DNA of 64,000 nt from Chryseobacterium vrystaatense (GCF_000737765.1 NZ_JPRI01000012.1:434001-498000), one strand, 5' to 3'; positions 9,399-19,227 are shown, counted from the stretch's first letter. Numbers and translations are program-made. Notes: generated by a model from the sequence alone, not told the origin.

Positions 9399-10586
9399 AT
9401 GACTGCCAAGCTTTCCCGGATCTCCCTTCCTTTAAAACTGACCTTTCTTATTTTTTCGATGGTGCTCAACTGTATGGGTCTCGTTATCCTTCAGCTTTCG
9501 GAAGAAAAAATCACCTATGAAAAGTTAGGTTTTCTTGAATCATTTAAAGATCTTCCAATCGCATTTATTTCACTTTTTGCCGTTAATTTTATCAGTAAAA
9601 CAGGAACTAAAAAAGCCCTCATTTCAGCACTGGTTATTGTTGGAATTTGTTCTTCTCTCCTCCCTTTTGTGAAAGATTTTTGGTTTTACAAGGTATGGTT
9701 TGCCATTATCGGAACCTGTTTTGCGGTTGGTAAAATCTGTGTTTTCGGAATTATCAGAAACAATATTTCAGATGAAAAATCTCTTGCCAAAATGATGAAC
9801 AGTGTGGAAGCATCATTTATGGTGGGAATTTTTGTAGTCAATACCGGTTTCGGATGGTTGATTTCCAGCCAGTATTCGGAGTTCTGGAAATTTGGATTTA
9901 TATCAATATCAATACTCTGTGCCGTGACAATATTCCTGTTTTCGAAATTAGATATTACAGAAGCCAAGAAAACAGAGAATAAAAGCCTGATATCGGAGCT
10001 TTCCGTATTTGCCACTCCGGCAACTCTGGTATTTCTTGCTGTGGTTTTCTTTATCGTCTTCGTAGAGCAGGCCTTCAATTCCTGGCTTCCGTCCTTTTAT
10101 AAGAACCACCTGAATGTCAATTCATTCTTTGCATTACAGGCAACATCCTTTCTTGCTCTTTTTTCTTATGCAGGAAGAACCGTAACAGCCAATATCATCC
10201 AGAGATTTTCATTATCAAGATATTATGTCTTGTGTATTTCTTTAATTATTGCTGTACTGCTGATCATTTTGGGAATCCAGTATTTTGATTCTGTCAATTC
10301 CAATATTATTTTATTCCTGTTTCCGGTGATCGGACTTTTTCTCTCACCGCTCTACCCTGTCATCAATTCAAAAATGATTGCAAGAGTCGATAAAGAAAAA
10401 ATCAATCTTTTTACTTCACTGATTGTGATTTTTTCCTCGCTGGGCAGCTCTGTCAGTTCTATCATTATGGCTGTTCTGTTCGGAAAACAGCTACTAGACT
10501 ACTATCCTTTGTACATATTACTGGCTGTCTCTGTGCTTTTTACGGTGAGTTTAATATATTTTAGGCTCGCAGGAAAGAAATTATAG
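9399..10586 (+). CDS. MFS transporter (probable sugar permease)
   Basis: This 395-aa protein is hydrophobic throughout with about 12 predicted membrane segments, and its length is typical of the major facilitator superfamily. It is divergent from the SusC operon and followed 23 bp later by a Nudix-type regulator, so it probably carries the monosaccharide or disaccharide produced in the periplasm into the cytoplasm. It resembles the sugar branch of MFS (FucP-like) by feel, but no specific substrate motif is recognised. Confidence 0.85.
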   Translation: MTAKLSRISLPLKLTFLIFSMVLNCMGLVILQLSEEKITYEKLGFLESFKDLPIAFISLFAVNFISKTGTKKALISALVIVGICSSLLPFVKDFWFYKVWFAIIGTCFAVGKICVFGIIRNNISDEKSLAKMMNSVEASFMVGIFVVNTGFGWLISSQYSEFWKFGFISISILCAVTIFLFSKLDITEAKKTENKSLISELSVFATPATLVFLAVVFFIVFVEQAFNSWLPSFYKNHLNVNSFFALQATSFLALFSYAGRTVTANIIQRFSLSRYYVLCISLIIAVLLIILGIQYFDSVNSNIILFLFPVIGLFLSPLYPVINSKMIARVDKEKINLFTSLIVIFSSLGSSVSSIIMAVLFGKQLLDYYPLYILLAVSVLFTVSLIYFRLAGKKL

Positions 10587-10609
10587 AAAATAATTTTATT
10601 TTTACTGGC

Positions 10610-11398
10610 ATGAAAATCAAAGACACAAAAAATAAAGAAACCCTTCAGGAACTTATTGATACAAAAGATTTTGTAGCACATGTATCTGTCGACTGTACGA
10701 TATTTGGTTTTCACAATAATATTTTGAAGGTTCTTCTTTTAAAATACCACGATCTGGATCTGTGGTCACTTCCCGGTGGTTTTGTATTTAATGATGAAGA
10801 TCTTCGCGAGGCTGCTGCAAGAGTGCTTTATGAAAGAACCCACCTTCAGGACCTCTTCCTGAAACAGTTTCACACCTTTGGGAGAATCGACCGTACAGAG
10901 AATAATGTACACCAGATTCTTCTCAATAATAAGGGAATCGAAGTTCCAAAAGATCACTGGATCTTCCAGAGATTCATTACGGTTGGCTATTGCAGCCTTA
11001 TCGATTTTTCTATTGCCAACACTTTTCCGGATGCTTTTAACGAAAGCTGTGAATGGTTTGAGGTGAATAATCTGCCCAAGATGGCTTTCGACCACGACAG
11101 AGTCATAGAAACCGGCCTTGAATATCTGCGTATGAATATCAATACGGAGGTGGCTGCCAGCAATCTTCTGCCGGAAAAATTCACCATGAAAGATCTTCAG
11201 TCGCTCTATGAAACAATTTTAGGACAGAAATTCAGGAGAAATAATTTCCAGCGAAAGATCTTAAGTTTAAATATACTGGACAGACTGGAGAAACTTTATG
11301 ACGGATCGGCAAACAAAGCTCCGTATCTGTATAAGTTCAAAAGCAAGGTACACAATGCTGCTAATCAGTATCCTATCTCTAATGATGAGGAATTCTAA
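10610..11398 (+). CDS. Nudix-like sugar-responsive transcriptional regulator (NrtR/AraR type)
   Basis: The 262-aa protein has an N-terminal Nudix fold (about residues 20-150) and a C-terminal winged helix (about 165-240, including FTMKDLQSLYETIL and NNFQRKIL). The Nudix box around residues 56-79 is degenerate: RE is RV, EE is ER and the final Gly is His. This argues against hydrolase activity and for a ligand-sensing role, as known for NrtR and the Bacteroidota AraR regulators. Position next to the MFS gene and the utilization locus suggests it controls sugar use here. Confidence 0.85.
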   Translation: MKIKDTKNKETLQELIDTKDFVAHVSVDCTIFGFHNNILKVLLLKYHDLDLWSLPGGFVFNDEDLREAAARVLYERTHLQDLFLKQFHTFGRIDRTENNVHQILLNNKGIEVPKDHWIFQRFITVGYCSLIDFSIANTFPDAFNESCEWFEVNNLPKMAFDHDRVIETGLEYLRMNINTEVAASNLLPEKFTMKDLQSLYETILGQKFRRNNFQRKILSLNILDRLEKLYDGSANKAPYLYKFKSKVHNAANQYPISNDEEF

Positions 11399-11527
11399 AA
11401 AGCGCTGTTTTTAGTAAAACCTCAAAAACCCAGGATTTATCTCTCTGAAAATCAAACGCAATAAAGATTTTCAAAAAAATTTTTCAAAACACACGAAAAG
11501 TCTTACTTTTAAACAAATCAAAAAATC

Positions 11528-12706
11528 ATGTCATATTATCCTCTTACAAGCATTCCAGACTACTACGGAATTGATGCTTTACTTACTGAAGAACACAAAC
11601 TGATCCGTCAATCGGTAAGAGATTGGGTGGAGAGTTTTGTAATGCCGCAGATTGATCAGGCCGCGCAAAATCATACTGATATTCCGGGCTTAATGAAGGA
11701 ATTAGGGAAAATTGGAGCTTTAGGCCCATACATTCCTGTTGAATACGGCGGTTCAGGGTTAGATCAGATTTCTTATGGTTTGATTATGCAGGAATTGGAA
11801 AGAGGTGATTCTGCAGTACGTTCTGCTGCTTCGGTACAGAGCTCGCTGGTGATGTTCCCGATTAATGAATTCGGTTCTGAGGAACAGAAGAAAAAATACC
11901 TTCCACAGCTTGCTGCAGGAGAAATGATTGGTTCTTTTGGACTGACTGAGCCTAACCACGGTTCTGATCCAAGTTCTATGGAAACTTATTTTAAAGATAT
12001 GGGTGACCATTATCTTTTAAATGGTGCCAAAATGTGGATCACCAATTCTCCGGTATGCGACATTGCCGTAGTTTGGGGAAAGAATGAAGAAGGTAAAGTA
12101 CAGGGACTGATCGTTGAAAGAGGAATGGAAGGATTTACAACTCCTGAGACTCATAATAAATGGAGCTTAAGAGCATCGAAAACCGGAGAACTGGTATTCA
12201 ATGATGTAAAAGTTCCTAAAGAAAACTTACTTCCTGGTGTAACAGGATTGAAAGGACCATTATCTTGCCTGAACTCAGCAAGATACGGAATTTCCTGGGG
12301 TGTAATCGGTGCAGCGATTGACTGTTACTGTACTGCTGTACAATATTCTAAAGAAAGAAGACAGTTTGGAAAACCAATCGGTTCTTTCCAGCTTCAACAG
12401 AAAAAATTAGCTGAATTCTTAACTGAGATTACAAAAGCACAGTTGCTGTGTCTTCAGTTAGGACATCTTAAAAATGACCATAAAGCAAGTCCTGCACAAA
12501 TCTCAATGGCTAAACGTAACAACGTGAAAATGGCTATCGATATCGCTAGAGAATCAAGACAGATCCTTGGAGGTATGGGTATCATGGGTGAATTCCCAAT
12601 GATGAGACACGCAGCCAACCTGGAGTCTGTGATCACTTATGAAGGAACACATGATGTTCATTTACTGATCACCGGTTTAGATATTACAGGAATCAACGCT
12701 TTTTAA
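11528..12706 (+). CDS. Acyl-CoA dehydrogenase, probable glutaryl-CoA dehydrogenase
   Basis: The 392-aa protein shows the full acyl-CoA dehydrogenase fold: GSFGLTEPNHGSD for FAD/substrate binding, WITNSP, and the C-terminal YEGTHDVHLLITG with the catalytic Glu. The end (MRHAANLESVITYEGTHD, then ITGINAF) closely matches the glutaryl-CoA dehydrogenase subgroup, which converts glutaryl-CoA to crotonyl-CoA in lysine and tryptophan breakdown. It is a single gene, cytoplasmic, with its own terminator at 12728. Confidence 0.88.
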   Translation: MSYYPLTSIPDYYGIDALLTEEHKLIRQSVRDWVESFVMPQIDQAAQNHTDIPGLMKELGKIGALGPYIPVEYGGSGLDQISYGLIMQELERGDSAVRSAASVQSSLVMFPINEFGSEEQKKKYLPQLAAGEMIGSFGLTEPNHGSDPSSMETYFKDMGDHYLLNGAKMWITNSPVCDIAVVWGKNEEGKVQGLIVERGMEGFTTPETHNKWSLRASKTGELVFNDVKVPKENLLPGVTGLKGPLSCLNSARYGISWGVIGAAIDCYCTAVQYSKERRQFGKPIGSFQLQQKKLAEFLTEITKAQLLCLQLGHLKNDHKASPAQISMAKRNNVKMAIDIARESRQILGGMGIMGEFPMMRHAANLESVITYEGTHDVHLLITGLDITGINAF

Positions 12707-12727
12707 GCAAAAGCTAAAATATACATA

Positions 12728-12762
12728 AAGGAGTCCGGCCGAATGGCCGGACTCCTTATTTT
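12728..12762 (+). terminator. Rho-independent terminator after acyl-CoA dehydrogenase
   Basis: A 13-bp perfect stem AAGGAGTCCGGCC / GGCCGGACTCCTT with GAAT loop is followed by ATTTTA, 22 bp after the stop codon. Confidence 0.9.
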
Positions 12763-12867
12763 ACTCACTTCCCAGGGAACTTATATTCAATGAATAATTA
12801 TTGATCCATTAATATTATCATCGCTTTAATAAAAACATCTAATTTAATATCACTAAAAAATATTGAT

Positions 12868-14811
12868 ATGAAAAAAATCTCGATGCTTTTATTAGGTTTA
12901 ACAGCACCGTTCTTTTTTGCTCAACAGGCAGGAGATCTGGTAAACGTTGAACAAAAACTGGATCTAACCCCGCAGGGTGTTGTGAATTTCATTGCCAGTA
13001 GTCTTGGCGAACAGAACGCTCCGGACTTCGTCAGTTATCTCAATAGCTTCAATGTAGGTCTTAAAGGTTACAAAATCACTTACTACACAAAAAACGAAAA
13101 CAATGTTCTTGTCAAAGCTACAGGACTTCTGATGTATCCAAATGTCAACTTCAAGCTTTCTACCGTAGTTTCTGACCATGGAACGACAGACAGCAGAGAT
13201 AATGTGCCTTCTAACTTTAAAGGAGCTTTAACAGCCGGATTTGTCGTAGAACTTTCTTATGTACTCAATGGATATATTCTGATGGCACCTGATTATGTAG
13301 GCATGGGAACCGGAGATGGGGTTCATCCCTACGTAGATTACGCTACTGAAGCCGGAGCAACGATCGATTTTGTCACAGCTGCCAACAAGGTTCTGGCCCA
13401 GCAAGGAATAAAACGTTACGATGAATACTTTCTGGCAGGCTATTCTCAGGGTGCACATGCTGCCATGTCAACTTTAAAAAGACTGAACGTTTCCAATCCC
13501 GGCAATTTAAAATTCAAATATGCTTATATGGGAGACGGACCTTACGATTTTTCAGGGGTTACTTTAAATAAAGGGGTTCTGGAGAAAGACTTTTACCCTT
13601 TCACTTCTTTCCTGGCCAATGTACTGCATACCTGTAATAATACAGGCTATAAAACCTACCATACAAGTATTTCAGAAGTCATTTCACCCGAATATCTGGA
13701 TAAATATAATTACCATGTGGTTCAGGACAATGGAGGTCTTCTTTGGGGCCCTGTAATCTGGAGAAAACTTTTCACTCAGGATTTCATCAATGATGTCACC
13801 CATAATCCTAACAATAATCTGAGACGATGCATGAAACCAAAAGATGTTTATGACTGGTATAACAAAACACCAATGACTTTGGGACATTCTTCGGTAGATC
13901 TTGCTATTCCACCTGAAAACACGTCTAAAACTATTGATGTACAACGGGGATATTATGCCTGGTGGGATCTGAATAAATACAAACTGGATTCATTTTATTG
14001 GGGACCATTAGGCCATGTGGGAGGAATTATACCTTTCACTCTTGCATCCAATGCAAAATTTAATACCCTGCGAAGCGGAGGTCTGCTCAATCAATGGGCC
14101 ATATTATCTTCAAAACAAAATGGAAATAACCAGCCAAAAAATCAATCGCTTTATTCTTCACAATTAAAACCGGATCTTGGAACCATGCAGCTGGTTGGAA
14201 TTACAGATTTCAATCAGGAGAAGGCTGCAAATAAATCAGGGATGGAAAACTTATCCACATTAAAAGACGGCGTTTATCTTTTGAAAGTGCAGGAAAACAA
14301 TGATCAGAAATTAATACCGTATATTAAAAACACCCCTATTGAAGTTCCTGAAAATGAGATCATACAATCTGAAAACAACGGTGTTCTAAAACTGAAACTC
14401 CCTCAGGAAGAATTAATTGCTGTCAATATATTTGATGAAAATAAAAACTTACTGAAAACAGTATCTCAGGAGCAGTATGCTACAAATGGAGGCATCGATA
14501 CAAAAGACATTGATAATCAAAACAATACTTTTGAAATCATTACTCCGTTCTACAATCTTCAGTTTAAAAAAACACAGACGGACCGTTCATCAGCCAACAA
14601 AGTTGACCTATTTACAAAAAACCGCCAGATCATCGCTAGAGTAGATAATGGTATTAAAAATATCAGCATTTACAGCATCTCCGGAGCATTGATTCTTCAG
14701 CAGGAAGTCAATAAGCAGGAATTTGAATCTAAAAATTTAGAATCAGGAATCTATATCGTTCAGATTATTGGTACTGACGGAAAAACAGTGAATAAAAAAG
14801 TAAAACTATAA
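12868..14811 (+). CDS. Secreted alpha/beta hydrolase with T9SS C-terminal sorting domain
   Basis: The 647-aa protein begins with a signal peptide (ending FFFAQ). An alpha/beta-hydrolase domain follows with the nucleophile elbow GYSQGAHAA (about residues 191-199) and an upstream MAPDYVGMGTGDG segment; overall it resembles secreted lipases/prolyl-oligopeptidase-like esterases. The last ~75 residues (IYSISGALILQQEV..., ESGIYIVQI, final KKVKL) are a type A T9SS sorting domain, so it is exported through the gliding-linked type IX system and probably released or attached to the surface. Substrate is unknown. Confidence 0.88.
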   Translation: MKKISMLLLGLTAPFFFAQQAGDLVNVEQKLDLTPQGVVNFIASSLGEQNAPDFVSYLNSFNVGLKGYKITYYTKNENNVLVKATGLLMYPNVNFKLSTVVSDHGTTDSRDNVPSNFKGALTAGFVVELSYVLNGYILMAPDYVGMGTGDGVHPYVDYATEAGATIDFVTAANKVLAQQGIKRYDEYFLAGYSQGAHAAMSTLKRLNVSNPGNLKFKYAYMGDGPYDFSGVTLNKGVLEKDFYPFTSFLANVLHTCNNTGYKTYHTSISEVISPEYLDKYNYHVVQDNGGLLWGPVIWRKLFTQDFINDVTHNPNNNLRRCMKPKDVYDWYNKTPMTLGHSSVDLAIPPENTSKTIDVQRGYYAWWDLNKYKLDSFYWGPLGHVGGIIPFTLASNAKFNTLRSGGLLNQWAILSSKQNGNNQPKNQSLYSSQLKPDLGTMQLVGITDFNQEKAANKSGMENLSTLKDGVYLLKVQENNDQKLIPYIKNTPIEVPENEIIQSENNGVLKLKLPQEELIAVNIFDENKNLLKTVSQEQYATNGGIDTKDIDNQNNTFEIITPFYNLQFKKTQTDRSSANKVDLFTKNRQIIARVDNGIKNISIYSISGALILQQEVNKQEFESKNLESGIYIVQIIGTDGKTVNKKVKL

Positions 14812-14846
14812 AACAGACACGCTAGTATATTCTTCATTTCAAATTG

Positions 14847-14876
14847 AATGCACTTCAGCAATGAAGTGCATTTTTA
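14847..14876 (+). terminator. Terminator between convergent hydrolase and AddB-like genes
   Basis: AATGCACTTC-agcaat-GAAGTGCATT forms a 10-bp stem followed by T5. It lies 36 bp after the hydrolase stop and abuts the stop codon of the convergent minus-strand gene. Confidence 0.85.
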
Positions 14877-17567
14877 CTTCGAATACGAATTGATATTTTC
14901 AATAAAACTAAGGTCAGGATTAAGAATCTCAAGAATAAGATTTTTCACAGACATCATCGCATCATCAATAGTACCTTTATCAAACTGCAGAGAAATCACC
15001 CCTTTCTTAGCTTCTGCAAAACTCCAGATCCCTGTCTCAATAGGAAGCCCCCAAAACTCAGGGAGATTCTGAACCACATAATGATAAATACAAAGCTGAA
15101 GAGCCTGCTTTCTCTCACTGTTATGAAAATAATCGGTGATGTTATTCTCATCTATTTTTACACTAAGGTTTTTGATTTTTGCTGTCTTATAATCAATAAT
15201 TCTTAACGTCCCGTTCAGGCGGTCTATTCTGTCTATAAATCCAAGGAAAGAAATTTTATAGTTAGCATCAAGATAAAAATCCACATTTTCAAATCTCTTT
15301 TCAATGTCTAAAATTTCCAGTGTATTACCACTTCTTATCAATTCCAGATCATGATTAAGAACATTTTCAATTACTTTTTTAGCAATGGCCCTGTGGATAT
15401 AATTCATCCCTTTCTCATAGAACTCAGGCTGGTGTTTCAGCTTTTCAATAGCAATATTAATATATTTATCTATATCTTTAATTAAACCCTGTAAATCCTT
15501 TTCTTTTAAAACCTTACCTTTAAGTATTTCATATACTTCTTGAAGTGAATAATGAACTAAATTTCCGTAGTTTTTAACTGACAGTTCCTCTTCTATTTCA
15601 TCAGTCTCAGAGGTCTTTAATATCTTGGACAGATAAAAATCTATTGGATTATAAAGATAGCTGGTAAGATGTGAAGCCGACACCCTCTCTTTCCATTTCT
15701 GAAGTCTTTCCATCACAATCTCTGTCTTAGGAATTTCTATGGGTTGCGATACAATAGGTTCAGAAGAATTCTCAATAATAAGATGTTCTATCGCATGGGA
15801 ACTCTCCATTTCGATCTGCGTAATGAACCGGCTTTTTTCTCCGGTATTAACCCCGGAACTAAGTGCATTATATAAAAGATGAACATTTTTTGAATCCTGA
15901 ATCAGCCTGTAAAAGTGATAGGCATAAATGCTGTCATTTTCCAGAAACGTATGAAGGTCAAAATATCTTCTTATATCAAATGGAATATAGGTATTCTGGG
16001 AATTCCCCAACGGAAGCTTTCCTTCATTTACAGAAAGCATAATCACATTTTCGAAGTTCAGAAGACGCGTTTCCAAAAGCCCCATGATTTGAAGTCCCCG
16101 AAGCGGCTCTCCCTGAAAATCGATACTCTCCGAATTCACATGCTGGTTGATCAGAATTTCCAGTGTTTCCATTTTGATCTCAAAATCGTAAGGACTGAGC
16201 TGGTTTTTTATAATTCTGAATGCATTCTCAAAGTGCGAAACATTTTCATACTGAATATCATCTATTTCCAGCCATTTTATGTCGCGGCAGAATTTGATAA
16301 GCATATCGAGATACACCGTTGTATGGTCCGCCTTTTTAAGAAGATTATAATAGGAAAGTTCACTCAGAAGTTCTTCTAAAAGCTTTCTTGAGATATAAAC
16401 AATATTCCTCTCCTCTATTTTTGTTCTGAAATTATTGATAATCAATTCATCTTCAGAAGATTTCGGAAGTTCTTCAAGGATCGGAAAAACATCCCTGTAA
16501 TAGTAAGAAGATCTATTTTTCTCGAGCTGCTTCTGAAGATAAAAAAGTTGCTTTACTGCATTTGAAAACGAAAGATTCTTTAGTGGGAATCCCATAGTAA
16601 TATTCAGGTTATCAACACCGTACATTACATCAAGACTCGCAGGAAGAAGATTTTCATCCAGCAATACGACTGCTGTATTAGAAAAAGTCTTGTTTTCAAT
16701 TTCCTTAAATATTTCGGGCAGTACTTTCGTCTGAGTTACATTACCCGAAACTTCATAAACTTTAATATTTTTAGGCTGATTAAAATCATCCTCAATCCAT
16801 TGAAAAGCTCTGTTATCATCAAACTCCTTCCATGTCTTGTGATTTCTGAGAAATTTTCCTGCCTCCTGTCTTTCGTCATCAAAATAATAGCGGTCTGCCT
16901 GAAAGAAACACTGTGCCTTATTCCATTTCAGTAAGCTTCTGACCAGCTTCTCTTCCACCGGTGTAAAGGCATTAAAGCCGCAAAATACAAAATGCTCGGA
17001 AGTATTTTTAGCGAAATCTACAATCTTTGCTTTGGCTGTTTCGTGGATCATCCCGGAAGTGGCCCAGTTCTTTTCCTTCAGTTTTGTCTTTAAAACAGGA
17101 AGAAAAACATTCATATTCTGCCAGAAATTAAGAAATTTCTTACGTGGGACATCATCATCTTCACCCAAATCCTGCGCCCATTCTTTGATTCTCTCTTCAT
17201 CAAACATATACTGCAAAACAGCTTCGTCACTATCAGAGAACTTCAGAATATCATCCCAGTCTTTCTGAAGGGTCGGAAACCACTTTAAAAAGTCAGCAAA
17301 ATCATCTTTCGGTATAAGGTTAAGACTTCTATAAACATCAAAGGCAAAAAGCCAAAGAGAGATCCCCTGAACCGGCTGTTTGTCTGCAATCCTGTCGATC
17401 AGTTCTTCTACGGTAAAAAAGTTAGGGAGAAATCCTGAATAATTGTTTTCTTCTAAAATCTGACGAATGAATACGATGGGACGTTTTCCGGGCAGAACAA
17501 TGTTAAACTCCGACAGGTCCGGATTTTGGGCCAGCAGTTCGCGGATAATCTTATTGAGGAATTTCAA
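14874..17567 (-). CDS. AddB-like PD-(D/E)XK nuclease protein
   Basis: The 897-aa protein resembles AddB subunits of AddAB/RexAB recombination helicase-nucleases. The N-terminal helicase-like domain has a degenerate phosphate loop (VLPGKRPIVFIRQ) without GKT, as expected for a non-motor subunit. The C-terminal RecB-family nuclease is intact: YGNLVHYSLQE (His), GFIDRIDR (Asp), IIDYKTAK (Asp-x-Lys) and QALQLCIYHY (QxxxY). It would process double-strand DNA ends. No AddA homologue is next to it in this window. The start overlaps the stop of the upstream DUF922 gene by 4 bp, implying coupling. Confidence 0.85.
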   Translation of the reverse strand: MKFLNKIIRELLAQNPDLSEFNIVLPGKRPIVFIRQILEENNYSGFLPNFFTVEELIDRIADKQPVQGISLWLFAFDVYRSLNLIPKDDFADFLKWFPTLQKDWDDILKFSDSDEAVLQYMFDEERIKEWAQDLGEDDDVPRKKFLNFWQNMNVFLPVLKTKLKEKNWATSGMIHETAKAKIVDFAKNTSEHFVFCGFNAFTPVEEKLVRSLLKWNKAQCFFQADRYYFDDERQEAGKFLRNHKTWKEFDDNRAFQWIEDDFNQPKNIKVYEVSGNVTQTKVLPEIFKEIENKTFSNTAVVLLDENLLPASLDVMYGVDNLNITMGFPLKNLSFSNAVKQLFYLQKQLEKNRSSYYYRDVFPILEELPKSSEDELIINNFRTKIEERNIVYISRKLLEELLSELSYYNLLKKADHTTVYLDMLIKFCRDIKWLEIDDIQYENVSHFENAFRIIKNQLSPYDFEIKMETLEILINQHVNSESIDFQGEPLRGLQIMGLLETRLLNFENVIMLSVNEGKLPLGNSQNTYIPFDIRRYFDLHTFLENDSIYAYHFYRLIQDSKNVHLLYNALSSGVNTGEKSRFITQIEMESSHAIEHLIIENSSEPIVSQPIEIPKTEIVMERLQKWKERVSASHLTSYLYNPIDFYLSKILKTSETDEIEEELSVKNYGNLVHYSLQEVYEILKGKVLKEKDLQGLIKDIDKYINIAIEKLKHQPEFYEKGMNYIHRAIAKKVIENVLNHDLELIRSGNTLEILDIEKRFENVDFYLDANYKISFLGFIDRIDRLNGTLRIIDYKTAKIKNLSVKIDENNITDYFHNSERKQALQLCIYHYVVQNLPEFWGLPIETGIWSFAEAKKGVISLQFDKGTIDDAMMSVKNLILEILNPDLSFIENINSYSK

Positions 17568-18100
17568 GAGGCTTTATAACTTTTTAGTTGGTCGATTTCT
17601 TCAGCAATGAGGGCATTGTATTCTGCCTGCTTTTCTTTATTCATCCCATGTTCTGTAATTTTGTCATAGGATATTTGGAAATTTTTATAATCGTTTGATA
17701 TCTTATGGTAAACTGCTTTAAAATTTTTGTCGTAATCACCGGAAGTTTTGATCTTTTCCTCCACTTCTTTTCTGAATTTCCTGACAAATAATTCTGCAAT
17801 ATCAAAATGCTTCTGCTCATGCAAAAGGATGTAATCACTCATTCTTTTAGAGTCCTTCCATGATCTGTCTTCATTAAAAATCGCAGTAATTTCAATTTTA
17901 ACAGCGGATTTAGGATTGCTGGATTTCACAACGGAATATTCCCACCCACAATGAGTATAGGCGGCTACATCAGGATTATTTTTCCGGTTTACCGGACTTT
18001 TAAAATTATCCCAGACAAGCTTCCGGTCCTCCTGCCAGACTATCTTTTGTGCAAAGAGGATATTCACTGCCAGCAGACAGAAAAGTGAAATCAGTTTCAT
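17564..18100 (-). CDS. DUF922-like secreted putative metalloprotease
   Basis: The 178-aa protein has a signal peptide (MKLISLFCLLAVNILFAQ) and an LHEQKHFDIAE motif around residue 93, the HExxH-like zinc motif used by DUF922 proteins. The family is predicted to be a secreted Zn-dependent protease, but activity is not established. It overlaps the AddB-like gene by 4 bp and follows a small lipoprotein gene by 6 bp, so the three may be co-transcribed. Confidence 0.75.
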   Translation of the reverse strand: MKLISLFCLLAVNILFAQKIVWQEDRKLVWDNFKSPVNRKNNPDVAAYTHCGWEYSVVKSSNPKSAVKIEITAIFNEDRSWKDSKRMSDYILLHEQKHFDIAELFVRKFRKEVEEKIKTSGDYDKNFKAVYHKISNDYKNFQISYDKITEHGMNKEKQAEYNALIAEEIDQLKSYKAS

Positions 18101-18106
18101 TATTTA

Positions 18107-18511
18107 TTATTCAACTACGATGGTCCTGGAGATCCAGTTTGTACCGCCATTCCAGAATTTAAAAACGTAAGATCCTTTCTGGCGCGGGCTGAAATTGATC
18201 TGGCTTGTTCCTACATGAGCTTCCAGTGCGCAAGGCCCTTCTGCCCTGTATTTATAAGCGGTAACTGATCTTTGCAGATTGCTGTCGTGAATATAATCAT
18301 ATCCGTAAAACCCTTCACATTGGGACGGATAAGTAGAATACGTCTTAATGCTCTGTATTGTATTGACGTTCATAGTATCTTTCATGATCTTCACACTGTC
18401 GATCTTAATCCTTCCTATGGACTCTACGGTCTGATATTCAATGTCTTCACACGAGACAAAAACCAGTCCTGAAAACAATACGGAAAACCCTGTTTTTAAA
18501 AGATTTTTCAT
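18107..18511 (-). CDS. Small lipoprotein of unknown function
   Basis: I place the start at the internal ATG at 18511 because it begins a standard lipoprotein signal (MKNLLKTGFSVLFSGLVFVSC) with Cys at residue 21; the longer in-frame start adds an untypical nine-residue prefix. The mature part of about 114 residues has two further Cys (a CEGFYGYDY segment and PCALEAH) and a beta-rich, Ig-like feel ending in FWNGGTNWISRTIVVE. No family is recognised. Confidence 0.7.
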   Translation of the reverse strand: MKNLLKTGFSVLFSGLVFVSCEDIEYQTVESIGRIKIDSVKIMKDTMNVNTIQSIKTYSTYPSQCEGFYGYDYIHDSNLQRSVTAYKYRAEGPCALEAHVGTSQINFSPRQKGSYVFKFWNGGTNWISRTIVVE

Positions 18512-18573
18512 ACCCTCTAATTTACCGATTATTAACAAAAATTCAGCAAAAATTATTCTTAAATTACATAAAA

Positions 18574-19209
18574 TTAAGAATTAAAATTCCCTTTTGACAC
18601 ATAAATCACTTTTTTAGTATCAAAAAACTCTTCATCAAAATAGTTTTTAAGGTTGAAGATTTCACATTTAATTCCTGCTAATTCTTCTGCAAGATCACCG
18701 CCTTTTAAATATAAAACTCCGTTGTGCTTGGGATTAATCTGTTCTTTTTCAAATTTCCCTTTCAGCCATCTCAGGAATTCCGGCATTTGAGTTACTGCGC
18801 GGCTCACTACAAAATGGAATTTTTCTTTCACCTTTTCTGCTCTTCCGTGAACTGCAGTTAGATTCGTCAGGCCGATTCCTTCAGCTACAGCTTTGACAAC
18901 CGTGATTTTCTTTCCGATTGAATCTACTAAAGTAAATTGGGTCTCCGGAAAAAGAATCGCCAGTGGTATTCCGGGAAAGCCTCCTCCGGTTCCTATATCC
19001 AGAACCTTTGTACCTGGTGCGAATTCCATGATTTTTGCAATTCCTAAAGAATGCAGAACGTGCTTTTCATACAGCGATTCCATATCCTTTCTGGAGATTA
19101 CATTGATTTTTTCATTCCACTCATTATACAGGTTTTCCAATTGGTTAAACTGCTCGATCTGCTTCTCTGTAAGATCCGGAAAGTATTTTAATAGTAACGA
19201 TGCTGCCAT
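18574..19209 (-). CDS. rsmG: 16S rRNA (guanine-N7)-methyltransferase RsmG
   Basis: The 211-aa protein has the SAM-binding motif VLDIGTGGGFPGIPLAI (about residues 67-83), followed by VDSIGKK and VVSRAV, all diagnostic of RsmG/GidB. It methylates N7 of G527 in 16S rRNA. A well-formed flavobacterial promoter lies 19-48 bp upstream. Confidence 0.96.
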   Translation of the reverse strand: MAASLLLKYFPDLTEKQIEQFNQLENLYNEWNEKINVISRKDMESLYEKHVLHSLGIAKIMEFAPGTKVLDIGTGGGFPGIPLAILFPETQFTLVDSIGKKITVVKAVAEGIGLTNLTAVHGRAEKVKEKFHFVVSRAVTQMPEFLRWLKGKFEKEQINPKHNGVLYLKGGDLAEELAGIKCEIFNLKNYFDEEFFDTKKVIYVSKGNFNS

Positions 19210-19227
19210 ATGAATTATTATAATTTA

